DNA of 64,000 nt from G963668655 sp963668655 (lineage in GTDB: Bacteria > Myxococcota_A > SURF-8): contig CAXXPQ010000001.1 in NCBI GenBank assembly GCA_963668655.2, forward strand, positions 978,658-1,042,657, in the 5' to 3' direction. The notes below the pieces were generated by a model that saw nothing but the letters and a program-made list of their open reading frames with translations, was not told the origin of the DNA and ran no database searches. A program made the translations under genes and the position numbers. The stretch's first letter is position 1. Each line of letters starts with the position of its first letter. Shown piece by piece: positions 8,376 to 15,918 of this stretch.

Positions 8376-8719
8376 ATGCTGATCCTGACCCGCAAAATCG
8401 GGAATCGATCCAGGTCGGGGACGATATCCGGATCAAGATCGTGGAGATCGGGCGAAACTTCGTGAAAATCGGCGTGGACGCCCCCCGCTCGGTAAAGGTC
8501 CACCGAGAGGAAATTTACGAACGGATCCGGGAGGAAAACATCCAGGCCGGACAGGCCGGAACCGGCGGGCTGAGCCGAGCGGCCGAGCTTCTCAAACGCA
8601 AGAAACCGAATCCCGTCCGACCGCTGCCCCCGGCCGACGACGATTCCACGGACGCGGGCGGAAACGAACGGCCGCGGCGGCGCGTGATCGTCCGGAAACC
8701 CGACGGGGAAAAATCATGA
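8376..8719 (+). CDS. csrA: CsrA, carbon storage/flagellin translation regulator, with apparent one-base frameshift and long C-terminal tail
   Basis: CsrA binds GGA motifs in mRNA leaders and, with FliW, controls flagellin translation. ATG 8376 opens MLILTRKIG, the invariant CsrA start, but the frame is then lost. The remainder (ESIQVGDDIRIKIVEIG, then KIGVDAP and VHREEIYERI) continues in the -1 frame from 8402. One extra G in the GGG at 8400-8402 would restore a normal CsrA. It is either a sequencing or assembly error in a homopolymer, a real mutation, or programmed slippage. After the core (about 60 residues) there is an unusual tail of some 55 residues rich in Lys, Arg, Pro and Asp. The fliW gene follows after 52 bases, the classic pairing. 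Confidence 0.85.
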
Positions 8720-8771
8720 GCAAACACCCGGGCGTCGCCCAAGCGGCCACCCCAGATAAAAGGAGTGAATC

Positions 8772-9227
8772 TTGAAGATCACGACCCGAAGATTTGGCCG
8801 GATCGAGGTGGACGAAAAAGCCCTGATCCATTTCCCGGAGGGCCTGGTGGGATTCGAGGATTTTACCCGCTACACCCTGATCTCGAATCCGGACGAGGAA
8901 CCCTTCTTCTGGCTCCAAGGCGTGGATGACGGAGACCTGGCCTTCGTGGCCGTCGATCCGCTCACGTTCGAGTCCGACTACGACTTCAAGGTGGAAGACG
9001 AAACCATCGAGCTGCTGAAGATCGAGGATCCCGCCGACTTGCGCCTGTTGACCATCGTCACCATGCATTCGGACATCACCCGGATGACCGCCAACCTGCT
9101 GGCTCCCGTTCTCATCAACCAGCGCAACAATCTGGGCTGCCAGCTCATCCTCAGGGATTCGGATTACTCCACCAAGACTCCCATGTTCGCCCAGGAGGAC
9201 GACGGATCGGAGGGAGAGAATCCATGA
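8772..9227 (+). CDS. fliW: FliW, flagellar assembly factor and CsrA antagonist
   Basis: FliW binds either flagellin or CsrA, so that free flagellin releases FliW to inhibit CsrA and adjust translation. The 151-residue product carries family motifs IHFPEGLVGFEDF, PFFWLQGVDDGDLAFVAVDP and the C-terminal NLLAPVLINQRNNLGCQLIL. The start codon is TTG at 8772, supported by the strong AAAGGAGTGAATC site just before it and by the family N-terminus MKITTRRFGRIEVDE. It overlaps the next gene by four bases (ATGA at 9224-9227), implying translational coupling to the glycosyltransferase. Confidence 0.96.
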   Translation: MKITTRRFGRIEVDEKALIHFPEGLVGFEDFTRYTLISNPDEEPFFWLQGVDDGDLAFVAVDPLTFESDYDFKVEDETIELLKIEDPADLRLLTIVTMHSDITRMTANLLAPVLINQRNNLGCQLILRDSDYSTKTPMFAQEDDGSEGENP

Positions 9228-11239
9228 CGGCCGCCCCCGGCATCTCCATCTGCATGATGGTGAAGAACGAGGAGCATTTTCTGCCCCAGGCGCTGGATTC
9301 CGTCAAGGATCTGGCCGACGAGCTCATCGTCGTGGACACCGGCTCCACGGATCGCACCGTGGAAATCGCGGAAAGCTACAACGCCCGGATCTTTCATCAC
9401 CCCTGGGAAAACGATTTTTCCAAACATCGCAACCAGACGATCGAATACGCCACCGGTGAATGGATCTTCATCCTGGACGCTGACGAACAGCTTGTCGACG
9501 GGGGCGCGGAGATCGTTCGGAAGACCACGGAAACCACCGAAAAAGACGTGATTTTTCTGCCGGTTCTTTCCATCGCCCGGGACGGAAAGCAGGAATCCAC
9601 CCACAACTCCCTGCGGCTTTTCCGCCGCCGAACCGGTTTGCGCTATCAGGGGGCGGTTCATAACGAGATTCTCTGGGAAGGCCCCACGGCGTTCGTGAAC
9701 GCCCGCCTCAACCATTACGGCTACAATCTGTCCCGCGAGAAAATGCTGGCCAAGTTCAACCGCACGGTGGGATTGCTGAAACGGGAGATGGAGCGGGATC
9801 CGGAAAATCCCAAGTATCCCCATTACCTGGCGGGCAGCTACTTCGGCGAGAAGATGTTTCTGGAGACCTTCGAATACGCCGAAAAGAGCCATCGCCTCTG
9901 CAAGGGCGACCGCGAAACCGAAATGCGCTGGCTGGAGAATTACTATCTCCTCGCCGCCAGCCTCTACGAACGCGGGTACGTGGAAAAGGCCCTGGAAACC
10001 ATCCGTTACGGGCTGGGACTCTTTCCCGATTACCTGGACCTTTACGCCGTCATGAGCAGCATCGCCTTCGTCAGGAAGGATTTCGATCTGCTGCTGGAAG
10101 CCGGCACGCGTTTTCTGGAACTGCATCAGGAAACGCTCCTCGATCCGGCGCGTTTCGAAAGCATCGCCCTGCACACGGTGCACCATCGGCACCTGGTATT
10201 GATCCGCCTGGCCATCCGGGCCGAGCTTCTGGACGACCGGGACAGCGGTTTCCGCCATTACGAAGACGCGCTGACCAGCGCCTCCGATCCCACCGAGGTG
10301 GTCTCCAGCATGGCCAATTATTATTTGCGGTCCGGAAACGCCGCAAGGGCCGAGGAATATCTGGAGGACGGATTGAGCCGTCTGCCCGGGAATCCGGATC
10401 TTTCCGAACTGAAAATCCGCCTTCTTCTGGAAACCCGCCGCTTCGACGACGCCCGCGACTTCCTGGAACGGGTCCGCGACGAGGGACTTCCCGAGGATAC
10501 CGCGCTGTTTCTTTCCGGAATCATCGCGCTGATGGAAGGCCGGAATGAAGACGCCGTGGCGGATTTTCTCGCTTTTCGCGAATACGTGCCCGAGCGGGTG
10601 GAGGCCCTGACCAACCTGGGCGTGGCCTACGAGCGTCTGGAACGTTTCGACGACGCGGAGCGGGTCTATTTACAAGCCATCGACCAGGATCCCTACAAAT
10701 TGGACGCCTCCATCAACGTGGGCAATCTCTATGCCCGATTGAGCCGCCCCTTCGAAGCCATCGCCTTTCTGGAACAGGTCTTGCGCTACGATGACACGCT
10801 GATGGATGTTCATCTGATGCTGGCCCGGCTTTATTGGGACATCGAGGACGCCGATCGGCTGCTGCACAGGGGGCGGCAGGTGGGCCGCCGCCTGGAAATC
10901 GACGGAGCGGAAACGGCGGATTCGGTTTCCGGGCTGGGCGAGGTTTTCCGAAAGGCCGGAGAACGACTGTGGGAGAAACAGGGCATCCGGGCCGCCTCGC
11001 TGGCCTTCGGTCTTGCCGCCCAACTGCAACCCGGAGAATCGCTGGCCCATCTTCAGCACGGAGAGGCTCTGCTGGGGTTGAACCGCATCGCCGAGGCGCT
11101 TGGAGCCTTCGAAAGAGCCATGCTCCTCAATCCTTCGGACTGGCGTGTGTACGAGGGTCTGGCGCGTTGCTCCGAACGCCTGGAAGACGAAGACGCCACG
11201 GAATCCTACCGGGCCAAGGTCCGGGAACTGAAGCCTTGA
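9224..11239 (+). CDS. Family 2 glycosyltransferase fused to TPR repeats, probable flagellin glycosyltransferase
   Basis: The 671-residue protein begins with a GT-A family 2 domain (about 6-220): ISICMMVKNEEHFL, VVDTGSTDRTVEIA and the metal-binding DAD at 85-87 in FILDADEQL are all in place. The rest, roughly 220-671, is helical with TPR-like units such as VEALTNLGVAYERLERFDDAERVYLQAI and DASINVGNLYARL. No signal peptide or membrane segment is seen, so it is cytoplasmic. The four-base overlap with fliW and the flagellar neighbourhood suggest it glycosylates flagellin or another flagellar axial protein; the sugar donor and acceptor cannot be read from the sequence. SPASM or methyltransferase domains sometimes fused to such enzymes are absent. 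Confidence 0.85.
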   Translation: MTAAPGISICMMVKNEEHFLPQALDSVKDLADELIVVDTGSTDRTVEIAESYNARIFHHPWENDFSKHRNQTIEYATGEWIFILDADEQLVDGGAEIVRKTTETTEKDVIFLPVLSIARDGKQESTHNSLRLFRRRTGLRYQGAVHNEILWEGPTAFVNARLNHYGYNLSREKMLAKFNRTVGLLKREMERDPENPKYPHYLAGSYFGEKMFLETFEYAEKSHRLCKGDRETEMRWLENYYLLAASLYERGYVEKALETIRYGLGLFPDYLDLYAVMSSIAFVRKDFDLLLEAGTRFLELHQETLLDPARFESIALHTVHHRHLVLIRLAIRAELLDDRDSGFRHYEDALTSASDPTEVVSSMANYYLRSGNAARAEEYLEDGLSRLPGNPDLSELKIRLLLETRRFDDARDFLERVRDEGLPEDTALFLSGIIALMEGRNEDAVADFLAFREYVPERVEALTNLGVAYERLERFDDAERVYLQAIDQDPYKLDASINVGNLYARLSRPFEAIAFLEQVLRYDDTLMDVHLMLARLYWDIEDADRLLHRGRQVGRRLEIDGAETADSVSGLGEVFRKAGERLWEKQGIRAASLAFGLAAQLQPGESLAHLQHGEALLGLNRIAEALGAFERAMLLNPSDWRVYEGLARCSERLEDEDATESYRAKVRELKP

Positions 11240-11458
11240 TCCCCCGACCGACGGACCGGAATACGGGCGAAGAATCCCGATATCCTACGCCTTTTCCCGT
11301 TTCCAGAGGCGGGCCGCGTGGATGAGGGAACGGAGGTTCGGAAAAAAAACGAACGGTTCCGCCGCGAACAGGCTCCGCATGCTTGCGTGTTTGCTTCTTT
11401 TCGTGTAGAACGGTATTCGTATGAGAGGCCATTCATTTCACAAAGGGAGCGAGCCGGA

Positions 11459-11980
11459 ATGCGTGTTCTGTACTGCCCCAGTTGCCGGTCCGAATTCCGG
11501 GAAGGATTCAGCGAATGCGCCACCTGCGGCGTGGCTCTGGTGGAACATCTCGACGAGGCTCCGCCCGCCATGGACGACGCCTCCATGGCCGATTACCTGT
11601 CGGATCGGGATGTCGTACCCGTGGCTCGGACCAATTTGGACGCCCTGAAGGGGCTGAAAAAGTTGCTTTGCAATAACGGGATTGCTAACATCATCATGCG
11701 GTCCGGGGACGGAGGATGCTCCACGGGTTGCTCGCCCGTGTTGGATCTGGTGGTGGCGGAGGAGGACGTTCCCGCCGTCCTGGAACTGATGGACCGCGAA
11801 TTTCGCGGCCTGGTGGGAACCGTAAGTGAAAATACTAAAGATTCGGAACGTTTGGACCGAGTAGTGAATTTGGAGGCGGAACGGATGGTCTGCCCGGCCT
11901 GCGACGAGGAAATTCCGGCCGGAGCGGGCGAGTGCCCTTCCTGCGGATTGTTCGTCGGAATACCGGAAGAGTTCGTCTGA
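11459..11980 (+). CDS. Zinc-ribbon protein with a DUF2007-like signal-transducing domain
   Basis: The start was placed at 11459, where AAAGGGAGCGAGCCGGA precedes ATG and the protein opens MRVLYCPSCRSEF. The 173-residue product has an N-terminal zinc ribbon (CPSC and CATC pairs), a middle domain (about 45-115) with DVVPVARTNLDALKGLKKLL and LDLVVAEEDVPAVLELMD resembling the DUF2007 family (a PII-like fold proposed for signalling), and a second zinc ribbon at the C-terminus (CPAC and CPSC pairs). A Gly/Cys-rich loop, SGDGGCSTGCSP, interrupts the middle domain. The role is unknown. It lies between the glycosyltransferase and two PilZ genes, all on the same strand. Confidence 0.7.
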   Translation: MRVLYCPSCRSEFREGFSECATCGVALVEHLDEAPPAMDDASMADYLSDRDVVPVARTNLDALKGLKKLLCNNGIANIIMRSGDGGCSTGCSPVLDLVVAEEDVPAVLELMDREFRGLVGTVSENTKDSERLDRVVNLEAERMVCPACDEEIPAGAGECPSCGLFVGIPEEFV

Positions 11981-12010
11981 CGCAGCCATTGATTGAGAGA
12001 GGAGAAATTC

Positions 12011-12379
12011 ATGTCCGATGCCAACCAGAGGACGAAACCTCGTGTAGCCTTGAAGCTGGAAATCGATCTCCACACGGAGACGAATTTCTACACCGGTTTC
12101 GCGATGAACATCTCGGCGGGCGGGATTTTCGTGGCCACCCATGTCCCGGCGGAAGTAGGCGAACGCATCCCCGTTTCCTTCTTGCTCCCCAACAACCCCA
12201 AACCCATCGAGATCATTGGGGAAGTTCGCTGGAACAGAGAGTACAATCCCATTTATCCGGACACCCACCCGGGCATGGGCCTGAAATTCGTCGATATCAG
12301 CGACGAAGAAAAGGAAATCATCAACGACTACATCCGGGACATTCGGGAGCCGTATTTCCATCCGGACGAGGACGAATAG
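12011..12379 (+). CDS. Stand-alone PilZ-domain protein (Myxococcus-type)
   Basis: A 122-residue protein consisting of a single PilZ c-di-GMP-binding domain. The first motif, R-T-K-P-R, lies at about residues 7-11, and the second, NISAGGIFV, follows about 30 residues later with the N-x-S-x-x-G pattern intact, so c-di-GMP binding is plausible. GEVRWNREYN and GMGLKFVDISDEEKEIINDYI match the C-terminal strands and helix of the short PilZ subfamily common in Deltaproteobacteria. The ATG at 12011 follows GAGAGGAGAAATTC. A second short PilZ gene follows 95 bases later, so the two may be a duplicated pair. Confidence 0.88.
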   Translation: MSDANQRTKPRVALKLEIDLHTETNFYTGFAMNISAGGIFVATHVPAEVGERIPVSFLLPNNPKPIEIIGEVRWNREYNPIYPDTHPGMGLKFVDISDEEKEIINDYIRDIREPYFHPDEDE

Positions 12380-12474
12380 GATTATCGTTCGGAGTTGAAT
12401 AATCCGGCGAAGCGAGCGTCTAATTCTGGGTGCCGATATTTCGAACGTCCGGCCCGATAAGGGAGGCCACGGTC

Positions 12475-12819
12475 ATGACGGATACGAAAAACCGCAGGAA
12501 AAACAGAAGAGTGCCGACCCGGGGAACCATTCAGGTCTTTTCCGAGGGAACGTTTACGGAAGGAACGGTGGGGGATATCAGCCTGGGCGGTCTGTTCTTC
12601 GTCGTTCCGGAGCGCATTCCCGAAGGCCGGCCGTTGCAGGTGCAGCTTCTTCTTCACGAAACTCCCGGCCCCATCGAGGCCGAGGCGATGTTCCGCTGGA
12701 GCCGCGATATGGAAAAGGGCAAGCGTCGGGGATTCGGCGTGGAATTCACGGATATCGGTCCGGACGCCCAGAATATTCTCACGGAATTCATCGCCTCCGG
12801 TGGAATCGAGGAAGACTGA
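12475..12819 (+). CDS. Stand-alone PilZ-domain protein (second copy)
   Basis: A 114-residue single-domain PilZ protein. It has an Arg-rich first motif near the N-terminus (RRKNRRVPTRGTI) and the second motif DISLGGLFFV, in which the usual Asn is Asp. FRWSRDMEKGKRRGFGVEFTDIG is the typical C-terminal part. The start at 12475 fits the homologous start of the preceding PilZ gene, although the upstream GGGAGGCCACGGTC site is 5-9 bases away. It is followed by a good rho-independent terminator, so this ends the transcription unit. Divergence from the first copy suggests an old duplication. Confidence 0.87.
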   Translation: MTDTKNRRKNRRVPTRGTIQVFSEGTFTEGTVGDISLGGLFFVVPERIPEGRPLQVQLLLHETPGPIEAEAMFRWSRDMEKGKRRGFGVEFTDIGPDAQNILTEFIASGGIEED

Positions 12820-12849
12820 CGCCCCTCCTTGGAAAAAACGTTTTCATGA

Positions 12850-12882
12850 CCCCCTTCCGAACCGGACAGGGGGTTTTCTTTT
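12850..12882 (+). terminator. Rho-independent terminator after the PilZ pair
   Basis: CCCCCT at 12850-12855 pairs with AGGGGG at 12868-12873 across a 12-base loop and is followed directly by TTTTCTTTT. It closes the flagellar/PilZ transcription unit on the + strand. Confidence 0.85.
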
Positions 12883-12995
12883 GGCTCGTCCGGAATTTCC
12901 GGGGAGAGGCTTCGTTTGATGAAAGGAAAGGGGCCTTTCTCGTTTCCTTCCCCGAAGGAGCCGCCTCGCGTCTTCGGTCGCGGGACGCTATTCGG

Positions 12996-13023
12996 TTGTG
13001 TTCCCGACGGAACATGGTATGAT
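12996..13023 (+). promoter_or_regulatory. Possible sigma-70 promoter for the small membrane protein gene
   Basis: TTGTGT at 12996-13001 and TATGAT at 13018-13023 are separated by 16 bases. The -10 is good and the -35 weak. It lies between the preceding terminator and the GTG start at 13053. Confidence 0.35.
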
Positions 13024-13052
13024 CGGCGGCGGATTGCAGAGGAGGTGACGAC

Positions 13053-13268
13053 GTGGACGACAGCCTGGTTTTCATCCTGATTTTCGCGGCCTGGTTCGTG
13101 TTGCAGCGTTTCGTTCTTCCGGCCTTCGGCGTCAGCACCTGAATGGCGGATTCCTGCCGGGTTCCGGCGGAAAAACGGAAGAAAACAAAGGCGTTGGAAA
13201 GCACGGCCGATGAATTCGAAAACCCGGATCTTTCGGATCCGGACAAGGATTTGAAAAAGACCGAATGA
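13053..13268 (+). CDS. Candidate small membrane selenoprotein (UGA at codon 30)
   Basis: AGGAGGT at 13040-13046 stands 6 bases before GTG 13053, so this start is well supported. The frame reads a short acidic N-terminus, one membrane helix (about residues 5-22, LVFILIFAAWFVLQRFVL) and PAFGVST, then meets TGA at 13140-13142. The same frame stays open for 41 more codons (MADSC, then a Lys-rich and an acidic tail) to TGA at 13266. A hairpin at 13151-13172 has the geometry of a bacterial SECIS. Read as selenocysteine, the product is 71 residues with Sec30 and Cys35 on one side of the membrane, a possible redox pair. Its function is unknown. The alternative is two adjacent tiny ORFs. The final TGA overlaps an upstream ATG of the next gene. 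Confidence 0.65.
13151..13172 (+). promoter_or_regulatory. SECIS-like hairpin downstream of in-frame UGA
   Basis: TTCC (13151-13154) pairs with GGAA (13169-13172), T13155 is bulged, GCCGG (13156-13160) pairs with CCGGC (13164-13168), and the loop is GTT (13161-13163). Counting the UGA as bases 1-3, the bulged U is at 16 and the loop GU at 22-23. This parallels E. coli fdhF, where a bulged U near 17 and a loop GU at 23-24 are read by SelB. Confidence 0.6.
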
Positions 13269-13309
13269 AAGCGAACGTAGCCCATTTAACGAAAGGAAAG
13301 GAAAAGGAC

Positions 13310-14155
13310 ATGGAGATGAAAAAGATCGGCATTCTGGGAGCGGGCATGATGGGAGCGGAGATCGCGCTTTGCTGTGCCCAGGCGGGCATGAGCGTGGTGA
13401 TGAAGGAAATCAGCCAGGAACTGGCGGACAAGGGCAAGGGGCGCATCGACAAGATCCTTTCCAAAAAGGTGGAAAAGGGCAAACTGGAGGAAGCCGCCAA
13501 AGCCGAAATCCTGCAACGCATCACGGCCACCGATTCCTACGGGGGATTCGAGGACGCCGATCTGGTGATCGAGGCCATTCTGGAGGTGGTGGACATCAAG
13601 CACAAAGCCTTCAAGGAACTGGATGAGATCTGCAAGCCCGAATGCGTCTTCGCCTCCAACACGTCCTCGATTTCCATCACCAAACTGGCCGCCGCCGCCC
13701 GTCCGGATCGTTTCGTGGGCCTGCACTTCTTCAGCCCGGCGTCCATCATGAAACTGGTGGAGGTCATTCCGGGTCTTCTGTCCACCGAGGAAACCGTGGC
13801 CGCCGGGCGGGCTTTCTGCGAAGCCATCGGCAAGGCTCCCGTGACGGTGAAGAACGTGGAAGGGTTCGTGGTCAATCGCATTCTCTGCGCGCTGATGAAC
13901 GAAGCCTATCGGCTCTACGACGAAGGCGTGGCCAGCATCGAGGATATCGACACGGCCTGCAAACTGGGCCTGGGTCATCCGGTGGGACCGTTCCGCCTGT
14001 GCGACAATATCAGCCTGGAACTGTTGGAGAAAGTCCACGGCATCCTGACGGAAGCCTATGGCGATCGCTTCAAACTGCCCAACGCTTTCCGGGAACGTAT
14101 GGACGCCGGGCACAAAGGACGCAAGGTGGGCAAGGGCTGGTACGATTACGAATAA
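13310..14155 (+). CDS. hbd: 3-hydroxybutyryl-CoA dehydrogenase
   Basis: Catalyses NAD(P)-dependent interconversion of acetoacetyl-CoA and 3-hydroxybutyryl-CoA in butyrate, polyhydroxybutyrate or fatty-acid pathways. The start at 13310 follows AAAGGAAAAGGAC and gives 281 residues, the usual size; an ATG at 13265 would add 15 residues. The Rossmann motif is IGILGAGMMGAEIA near the N-terminus. FASNTSSISITKLAAA and VGLHFFSPASIMKLVEVI contain the catalytic His, and GFVVNRILCALMNEA and KLGLGHPVGPFRLCDNI are the C-terminal family segments. Catalytic Ser, His, Glu and Asn positions look intact. A strong terminator follows. No thiolase or crotonase gene lies nearby, so the pathway is not fixed by context. 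Confidence 0.93.
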   Translation: MEMKKIGILGAGMMGAEIALCCAQAGMSVVMKEISQELADKGKGRIDKILSKKVEKGKLEEAAKAEILQRITATDSYGGFEDADLVIEAILEVVDIKHKAFKELDEICKPECVFASNTSSISITKLAAAARPDRFVGLHFFSPASIMKLVEVIPGLLSTEETVAAGRAFCEAIGKAPVTVKNVEGFVVNRILCALMNEAYRLYDEGVASIEDIDTACKLGLGHPVGPFRLCDNISLELLEKVHGILTEAYGDRFKLPNAFRERMDAGHKGRKVGKGWYDYE

Positions 14156-14208
14156 GAATATATCGCGCGGCCGGAAAAACGGTCGCACATCGATGATTCG
14201 AGTTTGAG

Positions 14209-14238
14209 GCGGATTCCTTCTATGGAATCCGCTTTTTT
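14209..14238 (+). terminator. Rho-independent terminator after hbd
   Basis: GCGGATTCC at 14209-14217 pairs perfectly with GGAATCCGC at 14224-14232 around a 6-base loop, followed by six T residues (14233-14238). Confidence 0.9.
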
Positions 14239-14296
14239 ATCGCCGGAAAGGCCGATACGCCTCTCCCTGAAACACATTCCATTTCCTGCCGGAGTT

Positions 14297-15907
14297 TCAG
14301 CGGCGGGTCACCCGCTCCAGGATTTTCCGGGCCCGGCGAGCTTTTTCGGGGCGTTGAAGCTCCTCGTTGCAGCGGACCTCCAGGGCGTAGATGCGTGGAT
14401 CGAAGGGATTGATTCCGGCGGCGTAGTCCAGATGCTTCAGGGCGTCTTCGTAGCGGCCCATCTCGGTGTAAGCCGTGGCGATACGCACGTGGCTCGGCAG
14501 ATAGTTGGGCGACAAATCCAGGGCCGGCAGCAGGCGCGCCGCCGCGCGGTCGTAAGCCCCCATTTCCAGAAAGGATTCGGCCATGAAGTTGGCCAGCCTG
14601 GGGTGTCCCGGCCCCAGGACGTTTTCCGCCTTTTCGAATTCCGCCACGCTGGCTTTGGGATGTTCGCGATCCTTCAATAGCTTTCCGAGCGTCATGTGAT
14701 TACGCCCGTCCCGCTTGGTGATCTTGCGGATTTCCCGTTCTTCCGCGTTCTCGTCCGCGCCGTCGAAGAGGATCGAATAGTCGTCGAACTGGTAATCCAG
14801 CATGCGCAGGCGGCGATGGCCGATGTCCGTGCGCCAGCGACGTTGCAGTCCGTTTACGTCGAAGCCGTAGACCCGCCGGAAGGCGGCGTCCAGTTCCAGG
14901 CCCTCGCGTAGCGCGCCCAGCAACTTCTTGAAGCCGTCGGCCCCTCGCAGACGGTCGAGCCACTGGATCATGGTCAGCACCTCGGCGAAGGCCAGCGCCG
15001 TGTGGTCCTGGCTGGGCAGGTAGGCCATGGAGGGGTGGATCTGTTCCAGGGTGACGAGTTTGTCTTCTTTCAGCGCCCGGGCAAGCAGCGACTCGGATCC
15101 GGCCTCCAGTTGTCCGCCCCGGGGCATGCGCCAGCGTTCCTCGTGGAATTTGGCCAGGCCCTCGTGCAGCCAGACGGGCACGGTGTTGGCCGAGACGCTG
15201 GAGATGGCCAGGTGGACGTACTCATGATTCAGCGTGTCGCGCCAGGCGAAACCGAAGGGCGAGACCCGCGGGCTGGTGACCATCAGCCGCCCGAATTTGC
15301 AGATGGCGATGACGCCGGAGGTTTTCAGGTTTTCCACGGTGAGCCCCGTGGCCCGGGCCAGCATCTCCAGGCGCGGATAGATCTCGGCCACCACGCGGCG
15401 CTCGGGACGGAACCCCAGGTCTTCCGCCAGGGCGGCGTAAGTCTTTTCCAGGACTTCCAGTCCGGAATCCGCCAAAAGTTCGTCCAGACCCTCGGCGTAG
15501 CGGAATTCGAAATGCTCGCTCCGTTTCTTTTCGAAATCCTTCGTATTTTCGTAGGCCGCCAGCAGATACGGCGCGTAGTCGTTTTTCGCCATGAATGCCG
15601 GACGAAAATCCCTTGCGCCGTTCAGGTCGTCCAGGGCCTTTTCGTATTCGCCGATCTCGAAATAGTAGTGACCCAGAAAATACAGGGTTTCGGGACTATG
15701 ATCCCCCGAATCCAGAAGGGTTCTCGCGATTTCCCCTGCCTTTTCATGCTGCCAGGCCCAAAGCAGGCGGTGGCCGGTTTCCGTCAGCGTACGGATTTTT
15801 GCGCCGGTCTCGGCGGCGGCCGGAGGAGCGAACCCGATCCGGAGCCCGAAGGCCAGAAGCACGACGAAAAGACCCATGCGGCCGATTTTCAGGATTGTCC
15901 GTTTCAT
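14297..15907 (-). CDS. Exported gluzincin (peptidase MA-like) metalloprotease with TPR repeats
   Basis: The start at 15907 gives MKRTILKIGRMGLFVVLLAF, a Sec signal peptide cut near PAAAE (residue about 33); an ATG at 15922 overlapping the upstream stop is also possible. The 536-residue protein has a TPR-like N-part (about 40-125), a metalloprotease domain with the zinc site H228-E-Y-V-H232 and a downstream HEGLAKFHE whose E249 is the likely third ligand, and C-terminal TPR units (about 400-520). This is the architecture of the peptidase_MA-like family found in many deltaproteobacteria. The substrate is unknown. It is the last gene of an operon with DUF4175, nagZ and an AAA-TPR gene, suggesting a cell-envelope role. 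Confidence 0.82.
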   Translation of the reverse strand: MKRTILKIGRMGLFVVLLAFGLRIGFAPPAAAETGAKIRTLTETGHRLLWAWQHEKAGEIARTLLDSGDHSPETLYFLGHYYFEIGEYEKALDDLNGARDFRPAFMAKNDYAPYLLAAYENTKDFEKKRSEHFEFRYAEGLDELLADSGLEVLEKTYAALAEDLGFRPERRVVAEIYPRLEMLARATGLTVENLKTSGVIAICKFGRLMVTSPRVSPFGFAWRDTLNHEYVHLAISSVSANTVPVWLHEGLAKFHEERWRMPRGGQLEAGSESLLARALKEDKLVTLEQIHPSMAYLPSQDHTALAFAEVLTMIQWLDRLRGADGFKKLLGALREGLELDAAFRRVYGFDVNGLQRRWRTDIGHRRLRMLDYQFDDYSILFDGADENAEEREIRKITKRDGRNHMTLGKLLKDREHPKASVAEFEKAENVLGPGHPRLANFMAESFLEMGAYDRAAARLLPALDLSPNYLPSHVRIATAYTEMGRYEDALKHLDYAAGINPFDPRIYALEVRCNEELQRPEKARRARKILERVTRR

Positions 15908-15918
15908 GGCGGAAGTCC

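Noticed and set aside
8321..8719. A continuous 132-codon frame as the true csrA gene
   Set aside because: Its N-terminus lacks the invariant MLILTRK start and has no ribosome-binding site; that start is in the other frame at 8376.
13053..13142. A separate 29-residue membrane peptide ending at the TGA, with a second ORF starting at ATG 13143
   Set aside because: The second ORF has no ribosome-binding site of its own, and the SECIS-like hairpin explains the single longer frame better. It is still kept as the alternative in the feature entry.
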